NCBI GenBank assembly: GCA_016213735.1 | Contig: JACQZU010000014.1 | Span: forward strand, 186,001-250,000 | From: Acidobacteriota bacterium | GTDB taxonomy: Bacteria; Acidobacteriota; Holophagae; Holophagales; Holophagaceae | Length of the DNA: 64,000 nt | Direction of reading: 5' to 3' | In this document: in pieces, positions 31,715 through 40,063 of the stretch | Layout: each line of letters opens with the position of its first letter | Position numbering within the stretch: the first letter of the stretch is position 1 | The notes under the pieces: model-generated | What the model saw: the letters and a program-made list of their open reading frames with translations, nothing else | The model's database searches: none | Told to the model about the DNA's origin: nothing | Program-made: the position numbers and the translations under genes

Positions 31715-33001
31715 ATGGAGGGGACGGGGGGGAACGGGGTGGCCACCTGGAGCGGGGGGATGAACGGCGATGGGGATGCACCCCTGTCCGATCGCCGGCA
31801 GATCCTGCAGATCTTCGAGGGTCTGGCCGCCGGCCAGGGCGAATTCCCCATCAAGGTCGAGGGGACCCACACCCTCCCCTATGCCGCAACGGTCGTGAAA
31901 CTGTCCCCGGAGGCCCCGGAACTGATTCTGAAACTCATCAGGCCCCTTCCCCACGAGCTCGCCCTGGGGGCCCTCTTCGAGGTCGTGTTCCCTTGCGGGG
32001 AGCAGCGTTTCACGGGGCTCCTGACCTACCAGGGGCGCCATGCCTACCTGCACTACCGGTTCACCCTTCCCGCGATGCTCCGCCTTTCGGACCGGAGAAG
32101 GCACAAGCGCCACCCCTTCCGGCCTCGGGAGAAGGTCGACGTCCTGATCCAGGACGGCAGCGTTCCGGGCCATGGCGTCGCCGGGCCGCTCGTGAATCTC
32201 TCGGAGGGAGGCCTGCTGCTTCGGGTGGACCGGATTCTCCGCCTGGGGGACGGGCTCCGCATCCCTCCCAGCACCTCCTTCTTCGAGCGGGGGAAGGCCC
32301 TGCCGCTGGTCCGCGTCCGGAACCTGCCCCGATGCCCCATCCTCCAGGTTCGCGGGGTGGTGGCCCATTGCGACGAACGGAACGGGGAAGTGGTGGTCGG
32401 GGTCCAATTCCTTGAACTGGAGGGAGGGGAGGCGCAGATCCTTCAACAGGTCCTGGAAGTTCGGGAGCGCAGTTTCCGGTCCTTGCCCCCCTCGGGAGGC
32501 GCCACGGAGCGCGCCACCGCCGCGCCCTCGCCGGTGGAGGCCCCCCGCGCCGCCTCCCCAGAGACCCCCGCCGACGGATCGCCCGACCCGTCGGAGACCT
32601 TCCGTCTCCTGCTGGCGCGACGATGCCGTGACCTCCTCCTGGTGATGTCCCCGGGGCCCGGGCGGGAGGACCTCCTGGAAAGGCTCAGGAGCTTGGGCTT
32701 CCTCCGGATCCAGACCCTGGACGGTCCCGAGGCCCTCGCCACCCTCAACCCGCCCCTCCCGGGGCTTCCCTCCCCGTTGGTGCTCAGGGGCCTCGATGGG
32801 GATTCGGAAGTCCTCGCCCAGGTGCGGGATTTCCAGAAAAGGGCCGGCCCCTGGAGCGACTGCCCGACCCTATTCCTCGCCGGAGAGGCCGACCCGGTGG
32901 CCTCCCTTGCGGAGGAAGCGGGCTGGCGGGTGGCGGGTCTGCCCTCGGAGGGAGACCAGGCCTGGATTCACACCCTGGATTCCCTGGGGGGAATGAACTG
33001 A
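31715..33001 (+). CDS. PilZ-domain protein with C-terminal degenerate receiver-like domain
   Basis: 428 residues from ATG 31715; ATG 31760 is a possible alternative. A YcgR-N-like beta domain (about 20-120) precedes a PilZ domain (about 122-245) with the c-di-GMP motif RRRHKR and, later, LVNLSEGG. After a Pro/Ala linker (about 250-300) the C-terminal 125 residues follow the alternating pattern of a receiver domain (LLLVMSPGPGREDLLERLRSLGF...) but lack the phospho-acceptor Asp. It is probably an effector of c-di-GMP signalling. Its stop abuts the convergent kinase stop with no spacer. Confidence 0.88.
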   Translation: MEGTGGNGVATWSGGMNGDGDAPLSDRRQILQIFEGLAAGQGEFPIKVEGTHTLPYAATVVKLSPEAPELILKLIRPLPHELALGALFEVVFPCGEQRFTGLLTYQGRHAYLHYRFTLPAMLRLSDRRRHKRHPFRPREKVDVLIQDGSVPGHGVAGPLVNLSEGGLLLRVDRILRLGDGLRIPPSTSFFERGKALPLVRVRNLPRCPILQVRGVVAHCDERNGEVVVGVQFLELEGGEAQILQQVLEVRERSFRSLPPSGGATERATAAPSPVEAPRAASPETPADGSPDPSETFRLLLARRCRDLLLVMSPGPGREDLLERLRSLGFLRIQTLDGPEALATLNPPLPGLPSPLVLRGLDGDSEVLAQVRDFQKRAGPWSDCPTLFLAGEADPVASLAEEAGWRVAGLPSEGDQAWIHTLDSLGGMN

Positions 33002-35179
33002 TCAGTGTTTCCGGAGCGGGGCGACCTTGACCCGGGTCCCGTCCTCCCTCATGCGGAACAGGTCATCCTCGATGCTGTTCTTCCCGCGGAACTCAGGATC
33101 GGAAGCATCCTTGGCGAGCAGGATGCCTCCCCGGGCGTTCCGGTGGAGCACGCACTCCTCCAAGGTGGCCCGGGAGTCCTCCAGCAGGAGCAGACCCGAA
33201 TCCCTCCCGTCCCTGAGAACACACCTGGACAGGAGCAGATTGCCTCCGGGCTCCACCCGGGCCCCCACGCCGGAATTGCCATGGATTTCGCAACCCTCCA
33301 GGGCCGCCTGACCGCCTGGGCCACAGGCCACACCATGGGATTGACCCTCCGAGAACCGGCTGTTCCTGACCTGGGCCGTGGCCCCGCCGGGGACGGACAG
33401 CCCCGCCGCCCCGTTTCCCTGGATCTCGCTTCCGTCCACGGTGGCCAGGGCGCCTCCTGCAAGCGAAATCCCGAATCCCTCGTTTCCGGCGATCCGGCAG
33501 CGGAGGACAACGAGGCTGGCGTCGGACTGGGCATGCAGGCCCGCGCAGCCGTGACCGCCCAACTCGCACTCCTCCAGCGAGGCCCGGGAACGCGGCAGGG
33601 CCAGAAGTCCCGCGAAGCGGCTGCCCACCAGGCGGCTTCGCCGCAACTCCGCACTCCCCCCGGCCTCCACTTCCACGCCGCCCCCCTCGCAGCCGGAGAT
33701 TTCAACGTCTTCCGCGAAGAGCTGGGCCCGGGCCTCCACCCAGATCCCCGCCCCCACCGCCGGCCCCACCCTGAGCTGGGAGGCGTGGGCGCGGCATTCC
33801 GGACCCACCCGCCAACCGGAACGAAGAAATCCAATCAAGGAAGAGTTTTCGAGAAACAGGTGACTCCCTTCGGCCTGGACCAGGCCCAACTCCCCGCTGC
33901 TGGCGATCCGGCAGTCCCGGAGCCGGGCCTGGGTCCCGGTTCCCTCGATCCAGGCGGCAGGACCCCCGCCCCCGTTGATCCCGCAATTTTCCAAAACGGG
34001 CGAGCCCCCGGAGACCCGCAGAGCTGGGTGGGGTGAGCCAGGATCCATCCTCAATTCAACCCCTTCCACCCGCGCGGAGCCCGCGCGGACGGTCAGGCAC
34101 GGGCCCTGCCCGGATTCGAGGACCGTCTCCCCGGGCCCTCCCTCCGCCACGATCTGGACGTCCTGGTCCAGCACCAGGGATTCCCGGTACAAACCAGGGA
34201 GGACCCGGATCCGCGCCCCGGGGGCCGCATGGCGGAGGGCTACCCGGAGGCTGAGGAATTGACCGGTGCCGCCCCGACCCACACTGAGGTCGGTCGCCTG
34301 GGCCCCGGGGCTGGCGGGACGGGAAGCGGGGCCCGGTGCCGGGCCAGGCAAATCCGGGGGCCCCTGGAGGGCGGCAAGGATCGCGTCTCCCAGGGCATCG
34401 GCCGTGGGAAACCGATGCAGGGGGTCCTTGGCCAGGGCCCGCTCGGCCACCTGGAGCATCGCGGGGGGGAGGCCGGCCAGGTCCAGGAGTTGGAGGGGGG
34501 CCGGGGGGTTCCGAAGGATCCGGTTGAGGATCGTGGTGGGCGAATCTCCGACGAAGGGTTTTCGTCCGCCGCTCAGGATCTCGTAAAGAATGACCCCAAG
34601 GGAGAAAAGGTCGGAACTGGGAGAAGCCTTGCCCGTGTCCAGGTATTCCGGGGCCATGTAACTGATGGTCCCCATGAGGATGCCGTCCTGGGTGAGGTTC
34701 ACTCCGGCCATCTGGGCGATGCCGAAATCCATCAATTTCGCGGTGGCCCGATGGCCATGGCGGGTGACCAGGATGTTGGCAGGCTTGACGTCCCTGTGAA
34801 CCAGCCCTCGGTCGTGGGCGCAGCCCAGGCCCCTGCAGACCTGGGCGAGCAGGTCCAGAAGCTCAGCCCGGGGACAATCCCCCTTCTGGATCAGCGTGTC
34901 CAGATCGTCTCCCTCCAGGTATTCCATGACCAGGAACAGGAGCCCGTCGTCCTCGCCGAACTCGTACACCGTGATCACGTTCGGGTGGCTCAGGCGGGCG
35001 GCCGCCATGGCCTCCCGGGCGAAACGGGTGCGACTGTCCTCCCCAAAGGCCGAATCGGCCTGGATCACCTTGACGGCCACCTCCCGGCCCAAGAGGGGGT
35101 CCCTGCCCAGAAAGACCTCCCCCATGGCGCCCTTTCCAAGGGGCCGGAGGAGTTCGAATTTTCCGATTTTTTCGCGCAC
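33002..35179 (-). CDS. Ser/Thr protein kinase fused to a right-handed parallel beta-helix domain
   Basis: 725 residues, GTG start. Residues 1-275 are a PknB-type kinase with the glycine loop GKGAMGEVF (15-23), K37, catalytic D130 in HRDVKPAN, DFG at 151-153 and APE at 176-178, so it looks active. A short Pro-rich linker (about 275-300) leads to about 420 residues of NosD/pectate-lyase-like repeats (for example LENCGINGGG, LEECELGGHG, VDGSEIQGNGAAG). No transmembrane helix or signal peptide, so the helix is cytoplasmic. It may be a protein-binding or scaffold platform. It follows htpX by about 60 nt in the same direction. Confidence 0.93.
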   Translation of the reverse strand: MREKIGKFELLRPLGKGAMGEVFLGRDPLLGREVAVKVIQADSAFGEDSRTRFAREAMAAARLSHPNVITVYEFGEDDGLLFLVMEYLEGDDLDTLIQKGDCPRAELLDLLAQVCRGLGCAHDRGLVHRDVKPANILVTRHGHRATAKLMDFGIAQMAGVNLTQDGILMGTISYMAPEYLDTGKASPSSDLFSLGVILYEILSGGRKPFVGDSPTTILNRILRNPPAPLQLLDLAGLPPAMLQVAERALAKDPLHRFPTADALGDAILAALQGPPDLPGPAPGPASRPASPGAQATDLSVGRGGTGQFLSLRVALRHAAPGARIRVLPGLYRESLVLDQDVQIVAEGGPGETVLESGQGPCLTVRAGSARVEGVELRMDPGSPHPALRVSGGSPVLENCGINGGGGPAAWIEGTGTQARLRDCRIASSGELGLVQAEGSHLFLENSSLIGFLRSGWRVGPECRAHASQLRVGPAVGAGIWVEARAQLFAEDVEISGCEGGGVEVEAGGSAELRRSRLVGSRFAGLLALPRSRASLEECELGGHGCAGLHAQSDASLVVLRCRIAGNEGFGISLAGGALATVDGSEIQGNGAAGLSVPGGATAQVRNSRFSEGQSHGVACGPGGQAALEGCEIHGNSGVGARVEPGGNLLLSRCVLRDGRDSGLLLLEDSRATLEECVLHRNARGGILLAKDASDPEFRGKNSIEDDLFRMREDGTRVKVAPLRKH

Positions 35180-35242
35180 GATCGCCTGGTCCTGCGGACG
35201 CGAATCTATCGGCAGGTCCCCGAAACCCTTGAATGCGCGGAG

Positions 35243-36082
35243 CTACCGGGCCTCGATGGGCATGGCGTTCAACCGCTCGATGCGCCGGAGGAGGGGGGGG
35301 TGGGTGCTGAAGAGGCTCATCAGGCCTCCGCCGGAGAGGGGGTTGACGATCATCATGTGGGCGGTGGCGGGCCGGGCGCTGGCCAGGGGGGCCTGGGCAT
35401 TCCAGTTGGCGATGCGCTCCAGGGCGGAGGCCAGCATGTCGGGCCGCCCGGTCAGGTGGGCCGCGTAGGCGTCAGCCATGTATTCCCGGGAGCGGCTGAG
35501 GGCCATCTGCAGGAGGAGGGCGGCCAGGGGGCCGAAGATCATGATCACCAGGCCAAGGAGAGGGTTGGGCCGGTCCTCCTCGTCCCTGGGAGTGATGTAG
35601 TAGGCCATCTGGGAGAGGAACATGATCGCCTGGGCCAGGACCGAGGCCATGCTGCCCAGAAGGATGTCCCGATGCTTCACGTGGCCGAGTTCGTGGGCCA
35701 GCACGCCTTCCAGTTCCTGGCGGGAGAGGGCTCCCAGGATGCCCTCCGTCACGGCCACCACGGCATGCTCGGGGTTCCGTCCGGTGGCGAAGGCGTTGGG
35801 GGTCTCCTCGGGGATGATGGCGATGCGGGGCATGGGCAGGCCCGCCCGCTGGGCCAGCGTGGCCACGATGTCGAAGAGCATCGGTGCCTCCTCCCTCGAA
35901 ACCACCCGGGCGCCGTAGCTGGCCAGGACGATCGAATCCGAGAAGAAGTAGGCCACCCCGTTCATCACCAAACCCACGCCCAGACCCAGCACCAGGCCCA
36001 GTTCCCCGGCCACCGCGAACCCGATCCAGATGAGCAGGCCTGTCAGCGCGGAGATGAGAAGGAAGGATTTCAGGGTGTTCAT
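35243..36082 (-). CDS. htpX: HtpX-type membrane zinc metalloprotease (M48)
   Basis: 279 residues, ATG with GGAGG upstream. Two N-terminal membrane helices (about 5-27 and 32-52), zinc site HELGHVKH near 130-137, the third ligand Glu in SREYMADAYAA near 200, and two further membrane helices between them match HtpX. It degrades misfolded membrane proteins at the cytoplasmic side. It lies between the PP2C phosphatase gene and the Ser/Thr kinase gene on the same strand. Confidence 0.94.
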   Translation of the reverse strand: MNTLKSFLLISALTGLLIWIGFAVAGELGLVLGLGVGLVMNGVAYFFSDSIVLASYGARVVSREEAPMLFDIVATLAQRAGLPMPRIAIIPEETPNAFATGRNPEHAVVAVTEGILGALSRQELEGVLAHELGHVKHRDILLGSMASVLAQAIMFLSQMAYYITPRDEEDRPNPLLGLVIMIFGPLAALLLQMALSRSREYMADAYAAHLTGRPDMLASALERIANWNAQAPLASARPATAHMMIVNPLSGGGLMSLFSTHPPLLRRIERLNAMPIEAR

Positions 36083-36173
36083 GGAGAGGTCCTCCGCCGG
36101 AGATTCTACGGCCTGGAGGGGGAGCGGGGGAGCCGGGGGCCCACGGGCAGGTCCCGGAGGCTCGGCGGGGCCT

Positions 36174-37739
36174 TCAGGCGTCCCGTCGGACCACGAGAAG
36201 GGTCACGTCGTCGCGGAAGGCGCCCTCCCCGAGGTGCTGGAAGCAGGCCACGAAAATCCTCTCCAGGAGTTCGTCGGCGCTGCACTGGGGGTGGGCCTTG
36301 ACCACCTGGTCGATGGAGGAATCCCCGAACTCGCACCCTTCGGCGTCCTCGGCTTCGACCAGGCCATCCGTGAAGACCACGAGGGCGTCCCCGGGCTCCA
36401 TCCGGTCGCTGCCCTCGCACCACTGGGCGCCGGGCAGGAGGCCGACCATGGGCCCCGTGGGCGCCAGGCGCCGGGCTTCCCCCGAGTGGGGAACCAGGAG
36501 GGGCGGGTTGTGGCCGCAGTTCACGTAGCGGAGCTTCCCGTCCTCCGGGTTGAGGCTCCCCGCGAAGAGGGTCGCGTAGCGGTTCCGGTCCCGCACCTCG
36601 TTCATCCGATCGTTGAGGCGGTGGGCGAGACGCCCCCAGTCTCCCACCCGCTGGTCGCCCATGGCGTGGAGGAAGGCGGCCAGCTGGGTCATCATCAGGG
36701 CCGCGGGGATCCCTTTTCCTGAAATGTCCCCCACCGAAAGATGGAGCCGCCTCCCCCGCTGAGGGTCCCCCGCCTCCCAGAGGTCGTAGAGGTCGCCGCC
36801 CACCGCCTGGTACGGGAGGTTGGCCGCGGCACAGGACCAGCCCGGTGGCTCCGGCAGCCGCTTGGGGAGGATGCGCCGTTGGATGTTCCTGGCCAACTCC
36901 AGGTCCTTCTCCATCCGGATCCCGTGGAGCCTGGCTTCGTGAAGCTCCAGGTTGGTGAGCTGGCCGGCGGTGAGGTTCAACAGGGTCTGCAGGAAGAGCT
37001 CGTCGTCCTCGTTCAGGGTCCCCGGGACGGGATCCGCGGCGTAGGCGAAGCCGTGGCTGTGGTCCGTCCCCACGAGCTCCACGGCGTGGGTCAATCCCTT
37101 GTCCAACACCAGCCTGCGGAGTTCATCGCTCTCCAGGGAGGGGGGCAGGACCCCCAGGCCTCGGTTGAACAACACCCCTCCAGAGGCGTCCACGACGAGC
37201 ATCCGGGGGATCCTGAACTCCCCCATGATCGTGTTCGCCATGAGGCGGACCAGGGCCTGGGGGGTATCCACCTCCCCCAGGCTGCGGGTGAGGTCGAAGA
37301 GGGTGTTCAGGCGCGAGATCTGGAGGGCGAGGGCCCGGTTCTGATCGCTGCGCCGGGCCTCCAGTCTCCGCCAGGCCAGGAGGGGTCCCGAAATGGACAA
37401 GAGAAGGGGCAGGGCCGCGGGCTGGCTCTCCGTCCGCAGGGCGAGGTGGCCGAAGAGCTCGTCTCCATGGACCCAGGGGAGGCTGATCCAGCCCTTGCCG
37501 GGGTTGGTGGGGAAGGGGGTGGCCTCGCCTCGCCGGAAGATCCACCGCTGGCCGTCCCAGATTCCCCCTTGGGGAGACTTGGCGATCCCAAGGGCGGAGA
37601 CGCCCACCAGATGGACCAGGGCCTCCTCCGTCACCTGTTCGGGGAAGGCCTCCATGAAGTCGATGAGGGGGAGGAGCTCCTGGGCCCCCTCCGGGATCCT
37701 CAGGGCCAGTTCCCGCAGGCGGTCGAAAGGGGAGCCCAT
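36174..37739 (-). CDS. RsbU/SpoIIE-type PP2C serine phosphatase with GAF-like domain
   Basis: 521 residues. An N-terminal region of about 150 residues is followed by a GAF-like domain (about 150-280) and a coiled-coil. The C-terminal PP2C-SpoIIE domain (about 300-520) contains GGDLYDLW, VGDISGKGIPAALMM, VVFTDGLVEAED and FRDDVTLLVV, which include the metal-binding aspartates. It would dephosphorylate the STAS antagonist encoded just upstream. It follows the anti-sigma-type kinase gene after 9 nt. Confidence 0.94.
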   Translation of the reverse strand: MGSPFDRLRELALRIPEGAQELLPLIDFMEAFPEQVTEEALVHLVGVSALGIAKSPQGGIWDGQRWIFRRGEATPFPTNPGKGWISLPWVHGDELFGHLALRTESQPAALPLLLSISGPLLAWRRLEARRSDQNRALALQISRLNTLFDLTRSLGEVDTPQALVRLMANTIMGEFRIPRMLVVDASGGVLFNRGLGVLPPSLESDELRRLVLDKGLTHAVELVGTDHSHGFAYAADPVPGTLNEDDELFLQTLLNLTAGQLTNLELHEARLHGIRMEKDLELARNIQRRILPKRLPEPPGWSCAAANLPYQAVGGDLYDLWEAGDPQRGRRLHLSVGDISGKGIPAALMMTQLAAFLHAMGDQRVGDWGRLAHRLNDRMNEVRDRNRYATLFAGSLNPEDGKLRYVNCGHNPPLLVPHSGEARRLAPTGPMVGLLPGAQWCEGSDRMEPGDALVVFTDGLVEAEDAEGCEFGDSSIDQVVKAHPQCSADELLERIFVACFQHLGEGAFRDDVTLLVVRRDA

Positions 37740-37748
37740 CCCTGGGCC

Positions 37749-38180
37749 TCAGGGAATGCGCTTGATCATGCAGCATTCGCTGCGGCCCACACCCTGGTGG
37801 AAGCGCACCTCGTCCATGAAGCGGCTCATCAGAAGAAGGCCCAGGCCACCTTTGCGTGGATGCTTGACGTATTCAGAGGGGTCGGGAAGCAGGATCTGGT
37901 CGTCCCGCATGCCTTCCCCGCTGTGCCAGATGTGGATTTCCATCCGGCTGGGGGTGAAGTTGAGACCGATTTCGACCTGATGGTCCCCCTCCCCGTGGTA
38001 GGCGTGCAGGATGACGTTGGTCACAGCTTCGTCCATGGCGATGGAGACCTTGGCGGCCGTGGAATCGTCCAGTCCTGCCGCCACGGCCCCTCGTTTGGCC
38101 ACGGCGGTCACCAGGTTCAGGTACCGCGTCTGGCTCGGGATGGTGAGCCGGAATTCTGAGGTGTCCCCCCCGACCCGCAC
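37749..38180 (-). CDS. RsbW-like serine kinase/anti-sigma factor (HATPase_c)
   Basis: 143 residues from a GTG at 38180, one nucleotide after the STAS gene stop. The GHKL motifs are the N box DEAVTNVILHAY, D/G box IWHSGEGM and KGGLGLLLM. It has the compact length of RsbW/SpoIIAB proteins, which bind a sigma factor and phosphorylate their antagonist. It is flanked by its presumed antagonist (STAS) and phosphatase (PP2C). No sigma factor gene is in the window. Confidence 0.92.
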   Translation of the reverse strand: MRVGGDTSEFRLTIPSQTRYLNLVTAVAKRGAVAAGLDDSTAAKVSIAMDEAVTNVILHAYHGEGDHQVEIGLNFTPSRMEIHIWHSGEGMRDDQILLPDPSEYVKHPRKGGLGLLLMSRFMDEVRFHQGVGRSECCMIKRIP

Positions 38181-38181
38181 G

Positions 38182-38535
38182 TCAGGCTTCCCCGGAAAGC
38201 ACGGCCAGAGCCTCCGCCTCGCTCGGGAAAACCCGATAGAGCTGCGTGAAACCCAGGGTGTCGAAGATGGCGAAGACGTTTTCCTGGAGGTCGCAGAGGA
38301 GGATGTCCCCGCCGTTCCCCCGGACGGTCTCCACCAGGCCCATGATGGCCCCCAGCCCCGCGGAGCTGATGTAGGCGAGGTCACTGCAGTTCAGCAGGAT
38401 GGCGTAGCGCTTGGCCTCGACGAGTCTCTCCAGGGCCTCCTCGAACTGGCGGACGGTGTGGGCGTTGACGAAGCCCGAGGGCTTCAGGATCGAGACCCCA
38501 TCCGCTTCACGGACCTGGATGGAAAGATCTGCCAT
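38182..38535 (-). CDS. STAS-domain anti-sigma factor antagonist (RsbV-like)
   Basis: 117 residues from ATG 38535 with GGAG 5 nt upstream; an in-frame ATG at 38562 has no such site. The conserved serine that is phosphorylated by the RsbW-type kinase lies in DLAYISSAGLGAI. First gene of the STAS-kinase-phosphatase operon. Confidence 0.94.
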   Translation of the reverse strand: MADLSIQVREADGVSILKPSGFVNAHTVRQFEEALERLVEAKRYAILLNCSDLAYISSAGLGAIMGLVETVRGNGGDILLCDLQENVFAIFDTLGFTQLYRVFPSEAEALAVLSGEA

Positions 38536-38627
38536 GAGGGCTCCGGCTTCAGGGACCGTCATGCTAACAGAAATGGCCGTCGGCCCGGCCTGATTGGGAG
38601 TACCCTCGGGGGAGCCCAGAGAGTCCC

Positions 38628-39656
38628 ATGGAAGCCTCCGACGCCGCGAAAACGCTGCTCAGCCAGTGGATCAACACCAGGCACCAGGCCTTGCTCGAGC
38701 AGGTGATGATGACCTGGCAGGCCGGCATGCGCGGCCTGGAGCCGGACGACATTCTGCTCCAAGACCTGCGGAAGGAACTCGGCCATCCCCCCGAGGAGGG
38801 AGTGGAAGACCTTTTCGGGGCCGGGACGGACCTGGGAGAGGATCTCGGCCGCGCCGTGGACGCCCTCGAATCGGCCCCGAGCCAGGGCGAGGTGCTCAAG
38901 GCCCTCCTGGACGGGCTGCAGCCCTTCGTGGAGCGCAGCGCCATTTTCGTGGTCAAGCAGGGGATTGCGAACCTCTACGCCTCCAGGGGCTTCGAGACCG
39001 AGAGCCCCCGCCCCGGTTCCCCCGTGGTGCCGCCGCCTCCCCTGGAGGGGCTCATCTCGGGGAGGATCCATGTCCTTCGGGAGATTCAAGAGACCTACGC
39101 CGCGCTGCTGGCCCCCCTGAGCCGCTTCGAGGCCGGCCAGGCCATGATCCTTCCCCTTCGCCTGCGGAGGAAGGCTGTGGCCGTCCTGCTCGTGGACAGC
39201 GGCCTGCGCCAGGACGTCCAGCGCCCGGCCGAGATCCGCGCCCTGGCCCATGTGGCGGAGGCGTGCCTCTCTTTCCTGGCTGGCCAGAAGGAAGAGGAGC
39301 GCCCCGCGGCCGCCGACGCCGGGCCCAGCGCCCGGACGGCCCAGATCGTGCCGTCCATTCAAGAGGCGGCCCCCCCCCTGGACCCCAAGGTTCGGGCCAC
39401 CGCCGAGCGGTTGGCCCGGGTGTTGGTGGGAGACATCGAACTGTATTTCCCCCAGAAAGTGACCCAGGGCCAGCAGCAGGGGAACCTCTACGGCACCCTT
39501 CGGGAGGAGCTGGACCGCAGCCGATCCACCTTCGTCGAACGTTTCGGCGAGGACCTGGAGGTCCAGCACAAAGTGTTCCTGGGCACCATCGTCCAGCTTC
39601 TTTGCGGGGGGGATCCCGCAAAGCTCGGCCCCGCACCCTGGGCCCCCCGGGGGTGA
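38628..39656 (+). CDS. GAF-like domain protein of unknown function
   Basis: 342 residues. An N-terminal helical part (1-85) is followed by a GAF-like region (about 85-220) and, after a Pro/Ala-rich linker, a helical C-terminus (about 250-335) with the segment ARVLVGDIELYFPQKV and a GTLREELDRSRSTFVERF stretch. No catalytic motif or transmembrane helix. It is divergent from the partner-switching operon and may feed a signal to it, but this is a guess. TACCCT at 38601 might be its -10 box. Confidence 0.75.
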   Translation: MEASDAAKTLLSQWINTRHQALLEQVMMTWQAGMRGLEPDDILLQDLRKELGHPPEEGVEDLFGAGTDLGEDLGRAVDALESAPSQGEVLKALLDGLQPFVERSAIFVVKQGIANLYASRGFETESPRPGSPVVPPPPLEGLISGRIHVLREIQETYAALLAPLSRFEAGQAMILPLRLRRKAVAVLLVDSGLRQDVQRPAEIRALAHVAEACLSFLAGQKEEERPAAADAGPSARTAQIVPSIQEAAPPLDPKVRATAERLARVLVGDIELYFPQKVTQGQQQGNLYGTLREELDRSRSTFVERFGEDLEVQHKVFLGTIVQLLCGGDPAKLGPAPWAPRG

Positions 39657-39750
39657 ACCCCCCCCGCGGGGTCACCGGGAAAGTTGGTGACAGAAAACCC
39701 CGAATCTGGTACATCCTGTGACCTTTGAGCCTTTGCGGGCTGAGGGGACG

Positions 39751-40044
39751 ATGGCCAACCTTGGGAAGAAGTTCACCTGCTTCAAGTGCGAGACGAAGTT
39801 CTACGACTTCGGCAAGCCGGAAGCCCACTGCCCGAAGTGCGGCGCCAACCAGAAGAACGCCCCCTCCCGCCCGAAGGCCGTCAAGAAGGACAAGACCGTC
39901 CACCTGATCGAGGACGACTTCACGCAGGAAGCCGAAGGCGAGCCCATCACCGAGGACACCTTCGAGGAGGGGCTCGGGTTCCAGTCTCCGCGCGCGGAGG
40001 GCGTGGATCCCGGCGACCTGCGCATGGACGACTACGACGAATAG
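39751..40044 (+). CDS. FYDLN-type zinc-ribbon protein (TIGR02300 family)
   Basis: 97 residues. The N-terminus has CFKCETKFYDFGKPEAHCPKCG, a four-cysteine zinc ribbon with the FYDL/F family signature, followed by an acidic low-complexity tail. Function unknown. A TACATC hexamer 17 nt after a GTGACA at about 39689 may be its promoter (39689-39717). Confidence 0.9.
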   Translation: MANLGKKFTCFKCETKFYDFGKPEAHCPKCGANQKNAPSRPKAVKKDKTVHLIEDDFTQEAEGEPITEDTFEEGLGFQSPRAEGVDPGDLRMDDYDE

Positions 40045-40063
40045 TCCGGAGGCCTGAACCCCC

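Noticed and set aside
30293-32446. Long version of the enoyl-CoA hydratase frame (717 codons)
   Set aside because: It runs through the two biotinyl genes and the PilZ gene; the ATG at 31081 fits the family start and operon spacing.
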